NCBI GenBank assembly: GCA_905331475.1 | Contig: CAJNYU010002985.1 | Location: 1 to 64,000 of the forward strand | From: Rotaria socialis | Taxonomy: Eukaryota > Rotifera > Eurotatoria > Philodinida > Philodinidae | Direction: 5' to 3' | Length of the DNA stretch: 64,000 nucleotides | Shown here: positions 22,901 to 34,521 of the stretch, one piece after another | Numbering within the stretch: position 1 is the first letter of the stretch | How the letters are laid out: every line of letters begins with the position of its first letter | Program-made: the position numbers and the translations under genes | The notes under the pieces: generated by a model | Seen by the model: only the letters and a program-made list of their open reading frames with translations | Told to the model about the DNA's origin: nothing | Databases searched by the model: none

Positions 22901-24342
22901 TAAATATATATTTCTTACCAAAATAGAAGAAAATATTCCTATTATTTAATTGAATATGATTCTCTTTGTTTTTACCTTCGGAATATTAGAACACTTACTT
23001 TACTCAATGCATCTCGTCCATAGTAAGCTCGTGTCATATTTTGTTGAGCTTGTATCACTTCATTACGTGCAGCAACAACACGTGAAGTCAATGTTGATGA
23101 TATATCAGATTCTTCACATGATAATAATTTTGATATCCATTTCAATTGATCATTATTATCATTGGATCGTGTTATTGAACAATGCTCACCGTCAACATCT
23201 GTAAATTGTAAATTGCCCTACGATAGAAATGTCAGATTGTTATTCTACTACTGACGATAAAAACCTACCAGATGAACAATGGCAGCAACTATTTTCCATA
23301 TAATTGATATTTCGTCTTGTGTAAAACCAACAATTTTAAAAGCTTGTTTAACTTGTTGATAATCATTTCTATCATCAATTTTCGGTATTTTACAACAATT
23401 TCCTTGATTAATATAATAATAATCTTCAGCTTTAAGATTAAGTCCAAATTCTTTTAGATTATTCTCTCCAAATAATAATTGATAAAATGAATGAAAATTT
23501 CGTTCACCTAATTGTTGTTTAACTACACGCGATTTTTCCAGTAAATAATGTTGAATTTTTCCACCGATTGGATCAAATTTATAATCAAAATTTAAATCCA
23601 TATATTTACCAAATCGACTACTGTTATCATTGCGATTGGTTCGACTATTACCAAAGGTTTCAAGTATAACATTTGTTTGAATAAGAATATTACTAATTCT
23701 AAAACAAATTAGAGAACGAAGTTCGAACGAATTTCTATGTAAAAATAGTTTTGGAACCGTTGAATTTCAGTTTGATTTGATACATTCGTTACTGCGGCTA
23801 TGTAGCGTAGAATTATTTTTGATGCTTCTGTTTTACCAGATCCCGATTCACCTATTTGGAAAAAACATAGAATAGGTTCAATCGTTTTTCTAATATTCTA
23901 ACCTGATATAACAATACAACTATTTAATGAACGTTGTTTTAGTGTTCGATAGGCTGCTTCAGCAAGTGCAAATATATGTGCAGGCCGTTCAAACATTTCA
24001 CGTCCTTTGTAACTTTTGATATATTCTGGTCCATAGATAGGCAAATCACGATAAGGATTAACACTAACCAGTACCTATAGATTTCCAATGAAATCATATT
24101 TAGATATAAGTTAAAAATAAGAAATAACTTTGGACGGACCTCGCCAATATATGTGTAGATTCGTCCTTTTTCAAACCTAAAAATAATGATTGTGTGGTTT
24201 TTATTACAGAAAACCAAAATAGTAGAAAAACAAACCGTAATTTAAGATTTTTCATGAACGCATCCATATTAATGTCAGACAATAGGACAAAATCACCAAC
24301 GCCCATATCGGGACCTTCATGTTCGATCGAACCTGCGGCCAT
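19977..24342 (-). CDS. MYO1D: Unconventional myosin-Id (class I myosin)
   Basis: Actin-based single-headed motor of about 1,021 residues (human 1,006). Twenty-one exons, from 24342-24236 to 20130-19977, keep frame throughout. Motor: [14 protein letters not shown]-terminus, P-loop [12 protein letters not shown] (exon 23851-23758), switch 1 [14 protein letters not shown], switch 2 DIYGFEIF, actin-binding region, and [20 protein letters not shown], typical of Myo1D. A Glu 16 residues before DALSK sits at the TEDS position. A short IQ neck (QK-YTRSW...) and a TH1 tail with [17 protein letters not shown] and a KLKRR basic patch for membrane lipid binding follow. In other animals it acts in left-right asymmetry and membrane traffic. 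The intron after 21211 appears to use a GC donor. An AG acceptor (24344-24343) directly abuts the ATG. Confidence 0.95.
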
Positions 24343-24464
24343 CTAGAATAGAGAAGTAACAAGAAAAAAACATCTATTACTATTCAACAATGATTCATGT
24401 GTGGGAAAGATAAGGAAAGGCAAAAGAAAGAAAAAAAAATTGTCATGAATCGGTGCTGTTTTTT

Positions 24465-24854
24465 TTATCTGCGATATGCTTTAATTAAATGATCGAACAG
24501 CTCCTGTTCTTTTCTATTTTTTTCCTGATAATATTTTTGCCATTCATATTTAACTTGTTTCCAATGTTGAACATTCTGATCGAGTAAATCAGTAAAGTTA
24601 TTTGTATCTACAACATGATTATCATGTTTTTGTTTTAAATAATTAACTAATTGATTGAGTCGATATTTTTCTTCATTTGGATCAATAATATCTTGTTGTA
24701 ACGATTCAGCTTTTTCACTATGATTACTTTGCCGACAAATCGATGTATATTGTCGAACCATTGGATATAATAATTGTTCAGTTGTTGAAAGATGTTCCAA
24801 TGAAACTTTTTCTTGACTGCGTTCAAATGGAAAACGACGATTTTTTTTCATCAT
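24465..24854 (-). CDS. Small coiled-coil protein, unknown family
   Basis: A single-exon ORF of 129 codons between DSTYK and MYO1D, 105 nt below the DSTYK stop. The protein is charged and helical, rich in Glu, Gln, Lys and Tyr, with heptad-like stretches (LNQLVNYLKQKHDN, HWKQVKYEWQKYYQEK), and no signal peptide or membrane segment. A TTTTTAG acceptor-like site lies 1 nt before the first ATG (24857-24856). Position within a tight same-strand array and protein-like composition argue that it is real. I do not recognise the family. Confidence 0.6.
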   Translation of the reverse strand: MMKKNRRFPFERSQEKVSLEHLSTTEQLLYPMVRQYTSICRQSNHSEKAESLQQDIIDPNEEKYRLNQLVNYLKQKHDNHVVDTNNFTDLLDQNVQHWKQVKYEWQKYYQEKNRKEQELFDHLIKAYRR

Positions 24855-24959
24855 ACTAAAAATGAAACAATAAATATATTATTGCAATTAAAAACATAGA
24901 TGCATAGAAGAATAATTTACTTAAATAACAAAAAAAATTAAATGAAAAACAAAAAAAAT

Positions 24960-27900
24960 TTAAACATTCGGAATTGTTTTACTAAAAATATCCTCAAGTT
25001 TTTCTTGCACTTCTCCTAAATAAGGTCGACGAGATGGTTGAGGTTGCCAACATTTTATCATTATTTCCCAACATTCGTCAGTGAAAAAACTCAAACGTTC
25101 AGGTCGAACACCTTGTTTTACTCGCGACCAAAGTACATCTTTCGATGGACAAATATCAAAATTACTCGGTAGTTTAACACAATTTGAACAGATATACCAG
25201 AACAATATACCAAATGCATAGATATCAACAGTATGATCATATTTCGATGTAAATAATTCCGGAGCCATATGAATAGGAGTACCAACCAGTGAGCCACTCA
25301 TCATGACTTCTGGTTTACAAAATCCAAGATCAGTTAATCGTGCATGATCGAAACTATCCAACTAAAGAAATTTAAAACATTTTTTTTATTAAATATAGAT
25401 TGCTATTTCTTACTAAAACATTTTTTAATTTAATATCTCGATGAACCAAACCCAGTCCATGTAAATAGCGTAAGCCTTCAATAACATCCAATGAAATCTG
25501 TATTCTAAAAATAGGAATTCGTTTGTAGAAAAAAACCTTCATTTCAATATCAACAATACCTAGTTTGAAATGGTAGTTTGTGTTTCAATGCTGCATGTAA
25601 ATCTCGTTTAAGTCTTTCCATTACAAGTAATACAGGTGTTTGATCGCGATTTGAATAATCAATAACTGATCCAATTAATTTAACAACTCTTGGATGTTCA
25701 GGAATTCGTCTTGAAAAATAAATGACAATTAGAAAAATCAAAAAATGTTTTTATTCACCTTAAATAATGAAACTCCAAGGCAAGATCATTCCAATGGCGA
25801 TCATCCGGTGGAACAACAGATTTCAATACGCATAAACGTTGATTAGCCCAACTTTCACATTCATAAACAACTCCATATTGGCCTCGGCCAAGTTCACGTC
25901 CTAATTTCGGTAATCCATATTCAATAAGATCTTTTAATGATGTGCTTTCAAGTAAATGTCGCGCTATTTTCGGTGTAAATTCTTTTCTCACACGTTGTTG
26001 TTTATCTTCGGTAGATTTCAACCGATCGGAATGTCGATGTTCTAATTGTTTTAGTAGAGTGTCAAAATTTTCATGTGACATGCGTATCCGATCATTCAAT
26101 TGAGCACAAACACCTTTTGCCAATCTTAAAATTGATTAATATAGAAAAACAAAACTAAAAGTTTTACGCTTTTTTTTTTCTTCTAATTCTTACTTTGCTT
26201 CACTAAGATTCTGTAATATGGTTGATGCAACAGAACGTTTAAAATCAGGATCAATACGTGGACAATTACTCCAACTGAATGTTCGAAAGAGCTTTAAATT
26301 GAAATTCAGATAAAAAGAATAATTGTATTAACAATAAAATTACCTCTTTCATTTTATCGATTAATATTTTAAAAAAATTCGAATTTGTTGGCACGGATAT
26401 ATTCACTTGATATGCTGACTGAAGAATCTAACAACAAGAGAAAAGAAATACTACGCTATTAGATTGAAATCTTACAAATAGACAAAATATTACCTCTTGT
26501 AAAGCTTCACTTGCCGATGTACTTCTGTCATCGTCATCTTGATTACGTTCCAAATTACTAAGACAACGTGTCAATGTTCCCACATAATCTTCATGTAAAA
26601 TACTAACTGAACATACTAATTTTTCAGCGATCGCCTTATTAAATCGTTCAAGTACAAAATCCTGAATAACATTTGTACACTTTTTTAAATCTCTCGTTGT
26701 TTTTACTGTTAGTTGATCAGTCAATTCGATTCCTAAACGAAAATTTATACAATACTAATTCATTTTTTGAAATGCAGTTTTCTTTACCAGAAATTTCTAA
26801 TGAACAAGCTTGATCAATTAATCTCTCCTGTATTTCTCCAATCGCTTCAAGAATTAATTTTTGAATTTCATTTTGTTTAGAATTTGTTAAACTTATTAAA
26901 GATTCATAGAGTTCTTTTTCTTTTTCACGAGTGTAATTCAATCGTTTAGGTGTGATCAGCATATCCCTATGAAAGTAAAACAATGAGAAAATCCACAACG
27001 TATTAAAATGTCTATTTTTTTTTTACCTTGCCATTTCAAAGGCACTATCATTGAAAATATCCAAACAAAGTTCTTGTGAACATTGTAAATTACTAACTAA
27101 ATATTGAAATTAGTCTAATAAAAAGTAAAGCTCTTTTTCTTTTTAAAAATTTCCTACCCGCTCGAATAGTTAATCGGTCAAGATGCTTACGAATATAATT
27201 TAAAAATAATGGAAAATTACTTAAACCATTGTCAATTATATCACTTTGAAATTGAGTTGAACTGGCTTCAGATGTTTCATCACATGATTCAGTCGGTACT
27301 AATGAAACAAAACCAAGATCAAATAGTTGTCTAATAGATTAAGATAAGTTTAGATCGAGAAACGTGTAAATTTTTACTTAAATATTTGCACGCATGGTGT
27401 TTCATCTATATTTAACGATGGATTATCGGGTCTAAAAAGGATCAATATAAACCAACAAGAATATCAATATTATTTTCTTACGAATTCTTCTGATCAATTC
27501 GAATAAATAGGATTGGTTCATTTGTTGTGACAGTACGAAATAATCGTAAATCTTCTAAATCATTGTCTGATAATTTCTTCTGATCAATTATATAAACAAA
27601 TATAGGTGTAGTGCCTTCTGTTATTTGTGAATAGATTTGTTTGATGTGTAATTTTTGATTGCTGGGTGTTATTAATATTTGTAAATCATTACCAAGCAAA
27701 ATTAACGGCTTTCGAATTTCTAATAATGCTGTTTCATATTGATCGTTGTCTTCGTCAATGCGATGTGGACGACAATCCTTTTCATCATTTACAATTATAT
27801 CCTCACGTGGTACAGTTGACCATGATGCTGCTGTTTGAACACCACCGGTATCGACAAGTTCAAATGAACCTGATATATTTAAACCAACACCAGTTGTTAC

Positions 27901-28855
27901 ATGATGCTGTATAGAAAATAAAACATATCGATAGGTCGAACTGATTCAATTCAGTCTTAATCATTCGGCGTAATGCAACAAACACTAAATTACTATTTTC
28001 TTTTCGCAATTAAAAATCAATCTTATTTATATAATTCTAATTGTCAATTCATTTGAATTTCCTTGAAATAGAAAATTATCATCTCATGAATACCAATGAA
28101 GAAGAATCCTTACTAATAAATGCATAGCTGTCAATTCTACCTTACATGGCATGATCAGCAGGTATTGACTCGTGCACAGGTGTGTTGTTGTTATTGTTCT
28201 TAGAATAACACAGACGGTTGTAACCACTTATACTCGCATCAATGACTCATTTTTACAAAACAACATGAATTTCTTGCACAGTAGTTTGAAAGTCATGAAA
28301 TCAACAGGCAATCTGACTCGCCTCAGAGAATACGGACCATCTCACATCGCAAATTTTCATCTTGTCTTTCTTAAGTATCAGACGAGAATTCAAAAGAAAG
28401 CGTTTTCTTTTTTTTTGTTACCTTAATTCGAATCATGCGTACAATATCATTGTTTTTAATAATGGGCGATTCCGGTAGTAGAGTTTCATTAAGGAGTTCA
28501 TTGACAAAACGTGCTTTTCCATTGTATGTTTGCGAGCAAATAATCAAAGCTACCGGTCGTGATGATAAATTCTCAATGAATTCTCGATTTACCTCTGATA
28601 ATTTAATCTCAGAAAATTTTTCTAAACAAAATTCAAGCGTTGAATATTTGTTTGTACAACGGAAAAATCTTACCGACCAGATACAAGAACACGTTTATCG
28701 TTTATTTCATTATAGGATCTATTAGTTTCTTCAAGTAATCGTTTAATATATACACAAAATCTTTTATAACGTCGAATAATTTTTGCAAATTCTTGCGTAA
28801 ATAATGATGAATTACTATTAGTGTTAGTTATCGATGTTTTAAATTTATCTGTCAT
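24960..28855 (-). CDS. DSTYK: Dual serine/threonine and tyrosine protein kinase (DSTYK)
   Basis: About 900 residues in 14 exons (human 929). The N-terminal region is helical and family-specific, including [19 protein letters not shown]. The kinase domain (about residue 640 to the end) shows [10 protein letters not shown], the VAIK-type Lys in [44 protein letters not shown] (DLG in place of DFG, as in this family), [11 protein letters not shown] and [11 protein letters not shown]. Family members regulate FGF/ERK signalling and cell death. Introns are mostly 45-60 bp, but the one at 28421-27907 is 515 bp. The first junction (28674 to 28621) is out of frame by one base with the strongest donor; a weaker donor at 28677 would keep frame. 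An AG acceptor lies 8 nt upstream of the ATG. Confidence 0.93.
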
Positions 28856-29035
28856 TATTTATCTGAAAGAAAGAAGAAAACAAAATACAGTCGAGTCAGT
28901 CTCTATTCATTGAGAATTTAAAGACATGAATATAATATGAATGGGAGAAGGACACAAAATGAATGAACGACAACATTGAATGATAGTATATTTCATAAAT
29001 ACAAATCACAAATGATTTCTTTTCTCTTCTTTTCT

Positions 29036-31134
29036 TTAAGATTCTGGCGTATGTTCTGGAGACATTTGCATATTATTATCATTGTTAAGGTTTTCTTTTT
29101 TGATTGCAGATGTAGAATCACTATTAAGACTTTCAAGCCGTTTTTGTACATCTTTGAGTAGATCAAACTAAAGACAAATAAGAATTATTGACATGTGAGT
29201 TCCACAAAAGTTATTTTCTATTGATCTTTATTTTATCGCTTATGTAAAGACATCGATGTAAATATTTACAAACGTGTTTTTGCGACTTTCTCAAGAGCAA
29301 CAATCTGTATAAACAAATTAATCTTCTTGCATTCTAAATTATTCAATAAACTTACAATACGTCCAACTTTTTCCGTTTGATACGAAGGTAAATTTTCAAA
29401 TGGTAAATGATCACAAATGCCTTGTTGAAATTGATCTCGACTAGGCAGTTGTTGTGGTACATGCAATTTAGGTGTACTACTATACATCCATAGAGGTGTA
29501 CCAGAAACTTGTCCAAGACTTTTTTGTTCATAATTTGTTGATGAATGAGCATGATCCGTTGTTATTGAAGGTGAACTAGATTCAGTAGTTATTGATGCTT
29601 TTGTTTGTTTGGTTGTATTCAATTCTTCAATGGGTGTTGGCTTGTATGTTTCCAGTGTTGATTTACGTTTAAGTGAAGGTTTTTTCAATAGATACATTTC
29701 TTCGATAAGATTTTCTTTACTTTGCTGTTTATCAAATGATGCTAACGTTGAACATGTATAAGCTTCATCGATAAAACCATCTGGTACTGGAACGTTAAAA
29801 CCAGGAAATGAAACGACTTTATCGAAATCATACTCATAAACGTCTTCATTATTTAAATCAGCTTGAGTTTGCATATTGTCCTCCAGTAATGCACCGGGAA
29901 AGACATTGTCTTGTCCAGTTGGATCAATGGGTTCGGTTTTTTTTGATTCAATAATTTCACCTAAACTAAACGGTTTGATTCTGATTATTATGCTATTAGA
30001 TTTTACCTTCTTCGTTGTCATGAAAAACTTGTAAACCCGATTTTTTCACACGTGCTTCACGTAACCAACCAGGTGGATAACCACATCGGCGCATGTTATA
30101 AATATACATAGGTAATTGATTCTCACGAATTCCTAATGCTTGTCGTAATTCATAACCGACAGAACCCGGTTGAAAACGTCTAAAACGTTCGTCAATAACA
30201 ACTTGATCGTTTAAACTTGACTGATACGAATCTTCATGATAACGACTAGTTGGTTCACCTGCATTTCCATAGCCTCCGTTCGCTTGTGATAGATCATTGT
30301 AGCCGCATGCTTCAGCCATTTGTTCTTGATATTGTTCTCGACTACGACGAATACGATCACTATCTAATTTCATATGACATCCTTGTACGCCATGATCTAA
30401 TGCTCCACAATTGAAGCATGATGGTTTAGGTCGACGGGCTCGGTGTAACGATGCTTGCTGTTCACTATCAGGTAGAGCTAACCGATAGACTTGTTCATAT
30501 TCGGGTATAACCCAACCTTGTTGAAGTGCTCCAACATTAGCCGATGCTAATTCGTCACCATTTCGATCAATGAAGAATGAATCATAATATTCAATTGGCA
30601 TAGATTTCGATGCTAAATCATTTTGAGCTTCAGGTGGGAGACTCGATTGTTTTACACGTAATTCATCAATTATTTGACGAAATGTTCGTTCTAAATGTAT
30701 CTAAATAAACAACAACAAAAGATTATTACTTCGGAAGCAAAATATAATATCTCTACGATAAATGTTTCTAATATTTACTTCCTATTTGTTGATATATAAT
30801 TGTCGTACATGTTAAGGGATAAATATTTCAAACCGAAAAAAAATCAAGGTATAAACTTCTTCATGCACTTCAATTCTGCCTATTATTTTATATAGTTTCT
30901 CAAACAGAACAAAAAGAAAGCGAAATGGTCCTTGTCTTCTTTTTTCTCTTCGTCGTCGTTTCTTTATCTGTGAAGATTACCTATACAAAATGACGTCACT
31001 GCTTCGGGCTATTGATGACTTACTTTTTTCTCATAATCATATTTGTCTAATTTGAGTCCACACGTGAATAATGGAGCACTATCTATCGTTCGATTCTTAT
31101 TGAATATTGATGGGATTTCACTATCATCGTTCAT
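29036..31134 (-). CDS. ZCCHC8: Zinc finger CCHC protein 8 (NEXT complex subunit)
   Basis: Scaffold of the nuclear exosome targeting (NEXT) complex with MTR4 and RBM7. Exons are 31134-31024, 30700-30007 and 29960-29356, then a terminal exon. It has a CCHC knuckle CFNCGALDHGVQGC and a PSP domain with RFRRFQPGSVGYELRQALG, LPMYIYNMRRCGYPPGW. After that comes a PGFNVPVPDGF motif and a low-complexity linker, ending with ENLPSYQTEKVGRI. Two terminal exons are possible: 29304-29266 (IVALEKVAKTRL, 482 residues) or 29167-29036 (FDLLKDVQKRLESLN..., about 513 residues). The second continues the helix better. Human ZCCHC8 is longer (707), mostly in linkers. An AG acceptor lies 5 nt before the ATG. Confidence 0.9.
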
Positions 31135-31320
31135 ATTATCTTGAAATAAATGAAATAAAATTTTAATAAATTAAATTAAGGGTTAAATTATTAAATATTT
31201 ATTGTTAATTCTTGAAACTATCAAACGTTGATGCTTATACAAAATTGATAAAACTCTTCTAAATACATGACATACGGCACAAAAAGCAAAAACGAGAGTT
31301 TAACTTGTCGACTCTCAGAG

Positions 31321-31920
31321 CTATTGTTTGCGTGGTTGATTTATAACACGTTGATCATCATGTTTTGAATGATTATGAAAATCATTTTTTGGATGTTTAC
31401 CATGTTTATCATGAATAGTTTTTACGGCTTCAGTTGGAAATGCTTTTTGAATCTAAATTTAAAAAAAAAAACATAATATTTATCAAGTCTTAGTGATAAA
31501 CATACAGGTACAAATGTTCCAGATACCATCTGACCAGCTACATGATTTGATACAGCTCTAAAAAATAAAAATAAAATTTTGTTCCTTAAAATATTCTTTT
31601 GATTTACCCTGATTCTTGTCCATCATAGAGATCTTCTTGATTAGTATTGCCAGATGTTCCTTGTTTACCTTCAGCATTTGTGCTATCTCCTGAGATTTCA
31701 TCAGTATTCACACTTCTTTCTTTATCATCGCCTTGTGATGTTTGTCGAGGACGGGATGCACCAACACGCATACCACCAACTTTTACTATTAAGAAAGCAA
31801 TTGTTGAAAATTTAATTTTTTGATTTGGAATAAATAAATTTTAATTTTACTCGCTGGAGGACGACCAGCTTTGAGTTCAGCGGAACCAGATGTATCACCC
31901 GATGATGTTTGATCGGACAT
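31321..31920 (-). CDS. DAP: Death-associated protein 1 (DAP1) family
   Basis: Small basic, disordered protein of 143 residues in four exons (31920-31851, 31785-31608, 31557-31506, 31452-31321), in frame across 46-65-bp introns. Family hallmarks are AELKAGRPPAIKVGGMRV near the N-terminus and the C-terminal VINQPRKQ, matching the KAGHPPAVKAGGMR and QQPRK ends of vertebrate DAP1. There is a GTFVPIQKAFP core. DAP1 proteins negatively regulate autophagy, and egg-type homologues bind dormant ribosomes; transfer of that role here is inference. First gene of the tight minus-strand array, 186 nt above ZCCHC8. Confidence 0.85.
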
Positions 31921-31933
31921 TGTGAAATTTGCT

Positions 31934-34521
31934 TAATTAATATACAAAGAGAAAACCTTGAATTAGATAATCTTAAATATAATTTTTGATTTATTAATTA
32001 GTAACAATGAAAAACTAGATGTGGTTTTTCCTGTTTGTTCGTAGATTTTCTTTTTATTTCATATTGATAAATTAATAATATGACAACCTTGTCTGTTTCC
32101 TCCATAGACGCGACATTTGTGTTTCAGTGAGTTTCATTGGTGCTTGTAATTAACCAATACTATCTTTGAAATTGATTGAATTGAATTGAATTGAAATGCA
32201 GTCAGCAGCTATTCATTACGAAGAAAGAAGAATATGAATCGTGAAGAACAATTGTTATCAGTTGAAATAACGAGGTTCAACGAAAAGCACTTGTAATCTA
32301 TGGCATGAACGTGTTAATGCGACATGCCATCACATTGAAAGAAAATTGGTTAGAATCAAAGTTTTCGTTCTTTTCAAAAAATTTGCTTCGAATTTCTTCT
32401 CACAATAAAGCAACGTGTAAAATGATACTTCGCTTTTTTTTAAATTTAGCACAGTTCCAGGTTGACTATTCAATTCTTTACTTTCCAAATATCATAGAAT
32501 ACAATTTTGAAAGCTTATCAGTATTTGTAATTATTACCCTAAACTTGATTTTTCTAAAACAAAACAGGTTCTAATCTTGAGGGTGGGATGTGAATGAGTT
32601 GTCTGGACGTCACATTGCGAATATTATTCATCGGTGTATTCAACACAAATGCGAAACTAAATGCAGTATGTTAATAGACCATTATAGGTAACTGCATCTA
32701 TAGAGTAAAAAAGGGCAAAACCCATCGACTATAAATATGTACAATTAACAATCCATTTATGATCGATTTTGTTATAAAAAACAGCACATCATTACTGTTT
32801 CTATATTTATGAATCACATTTTCAAACAAAATGATGCACTTAATTAGAGCTACGTTTGATCTAAAAAAATTGTCTACAATTAATTGCGTCTGGTATGCCA
32901 TTGGTAGTTTATTTCGACGGAAATAGAGTAATTAATTCAACATAACTGATGTTAATCTAATAGACCATATCTGAATACAGCTAGATAGATTATGAACGCT
33001 CAACGATCAGGGTTTTTAATAAATTCTATGCAACTAGATTCTCTTCATTTTTACACAAGACCGAATAACTAGTTATCTATGTTTAGTTGGCGTAGATAAA
33101 AGAAAAGAAAAGTATGAATAGAGAGCTCAGATTCATATCAGCTAAACTCTTGATCAGCGGCATTAGTCACTCGTGATTTTGACAAATGAAAGTGTTAAAT
33201 TATTTCTTGTGCAAGTAATATCAATTTTCAAAACTTATATACGTAATATCGTTTTTCTTTTCTAATAGAAACAACATGTTCTAGATCAACGATGGGAACG
33301 GGTAGACAGCCGCCACTTTCACGATCTTTGATCGTTTGTTTCAATCTTATTGTTCATTTGAATCACGTATCCTATTACTTCAAAATGTCATTTTCTTTGA
33401 GCATGAAATTTTATAAGGGCTCGAACAATTGAAAAGTTTAAATAATCGCTTAATTTGAATGTCATTTTTTTTATAGTTAGTTATATATATGTATTACTCA
33501 ACATGTTCGTTTAAAAAGATTCTCTTCTATATTGTATTCGATGTAGTCTGAAAAGGTTTTAATTGAAGAAACGTGATGTGTAGTTAATCAAGAGTGATGA
33601 TAGATTATTAATTTCAACGTTGAGAAATAAATAATCTCGAACTTGATCAAGATCAAATATTTTATCGGGAACTAGTTTCCTTCTATCATCGTTTTTTATA
33701 TATTTTTTTTATTAATTGCTGATGGATAAAAAATTGTTAGTCTTCTAAAATCGTCGGAGCAAATACACTAATCCATTTATACAATTCGTACTGCTCGATA
33801 AGTGGCAATGTCTTCATTTTTCTAATCTATCGAGACAAGTTCTCTTCGCCTTTGCCGACTAGATCTAGGACTATATCTAATGATTTTCACACGTAGTGAC
33901 ATTTCATTTACAGTCAAGTGTTTCATCATCAATCCAAAAACAAGAAACTTTGACATTAAAACCTAGAAGATAAACAGCGCGACAACATGGACACTTTTTC
34001 TCTCTATTGCACATCTGCTACGGTTTTTTTATCTCGAACCAAAGAAAAAAGAAGAAGAATTCATGGGCGTTTAATCTGGATTTACTTCGAATAAAGTGTT
34101 ATCATGTAATCATATAATGATGCTGGCATTTATAGAAACAATTTATCAGAATTATCCGCCCAGATAAGATTCCATTCAAAACAACATGCACGTATGTACG
34201 AAAAATGTTAACTGCTTTGCCTTTCAAAACAATTGAAAATCGTGAGATACGTATGTCCAGCTTCCGCACGAAAAATCATCATTGCTCGAAAGTTCTATGT
34301 AATACACTTGTAATTTTGTTGACTTAATTTAGAACACAAAAAAAGTCGATCAATCGATACAACAATCATATATTATTTAAAAAGAAGAAGAAAAAGATGA
34401 TACTTCAGATCTAATGAATAAATGGACACTTGTGAGAATAAATATGACAAGAATAGTAAGAAATAACAACACATACACTATCTGTACAATAATCTAACAT
34501 ATTCTCCTTGAAATTTTCAAT
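31934..34521. other. 2.6-kb intergenic region, no gene seen
   Basis: Lies between the 5' end of the DAP1-led array and the 3' end of the BTG/Tob gene. AT-rich, with only short ORFs lacking domain features. It probably holds the promoter of the array. TTGAATTGAATTGAATTGAA at about 32168 is a short direct repeat. Confidence 0.5.

Larger units (their letters stand above)
24340..31934 (-). promoter_or_regulatory. Operon-like array with acceptor sites at each start codon
   Basis: Five same-strand genes are separated by 186, 180, 105 and 122 nt (DAP1 to ZCCHC8 to DSTYK to small ORF to MYO1D). Acceptor-like AGs lie 11, 5, 7, 1 and 0 nt before their ATGs (plus-strand CT at 31932, 31140, 28863, 24856 and 24343). 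This is the pattern of spliced-leader trans-splicing, which is known in bdelloid rotifers. Short 5'-UTR cis introns cannot fit in these gaps with full upstream exons. Confidence 0.5.

Noticed and set aside
28172..28426. 84-codon plus-strand ORF
   Set aside because: Lies in the long DSTYK intron and lacks any feature beyond chance openness.
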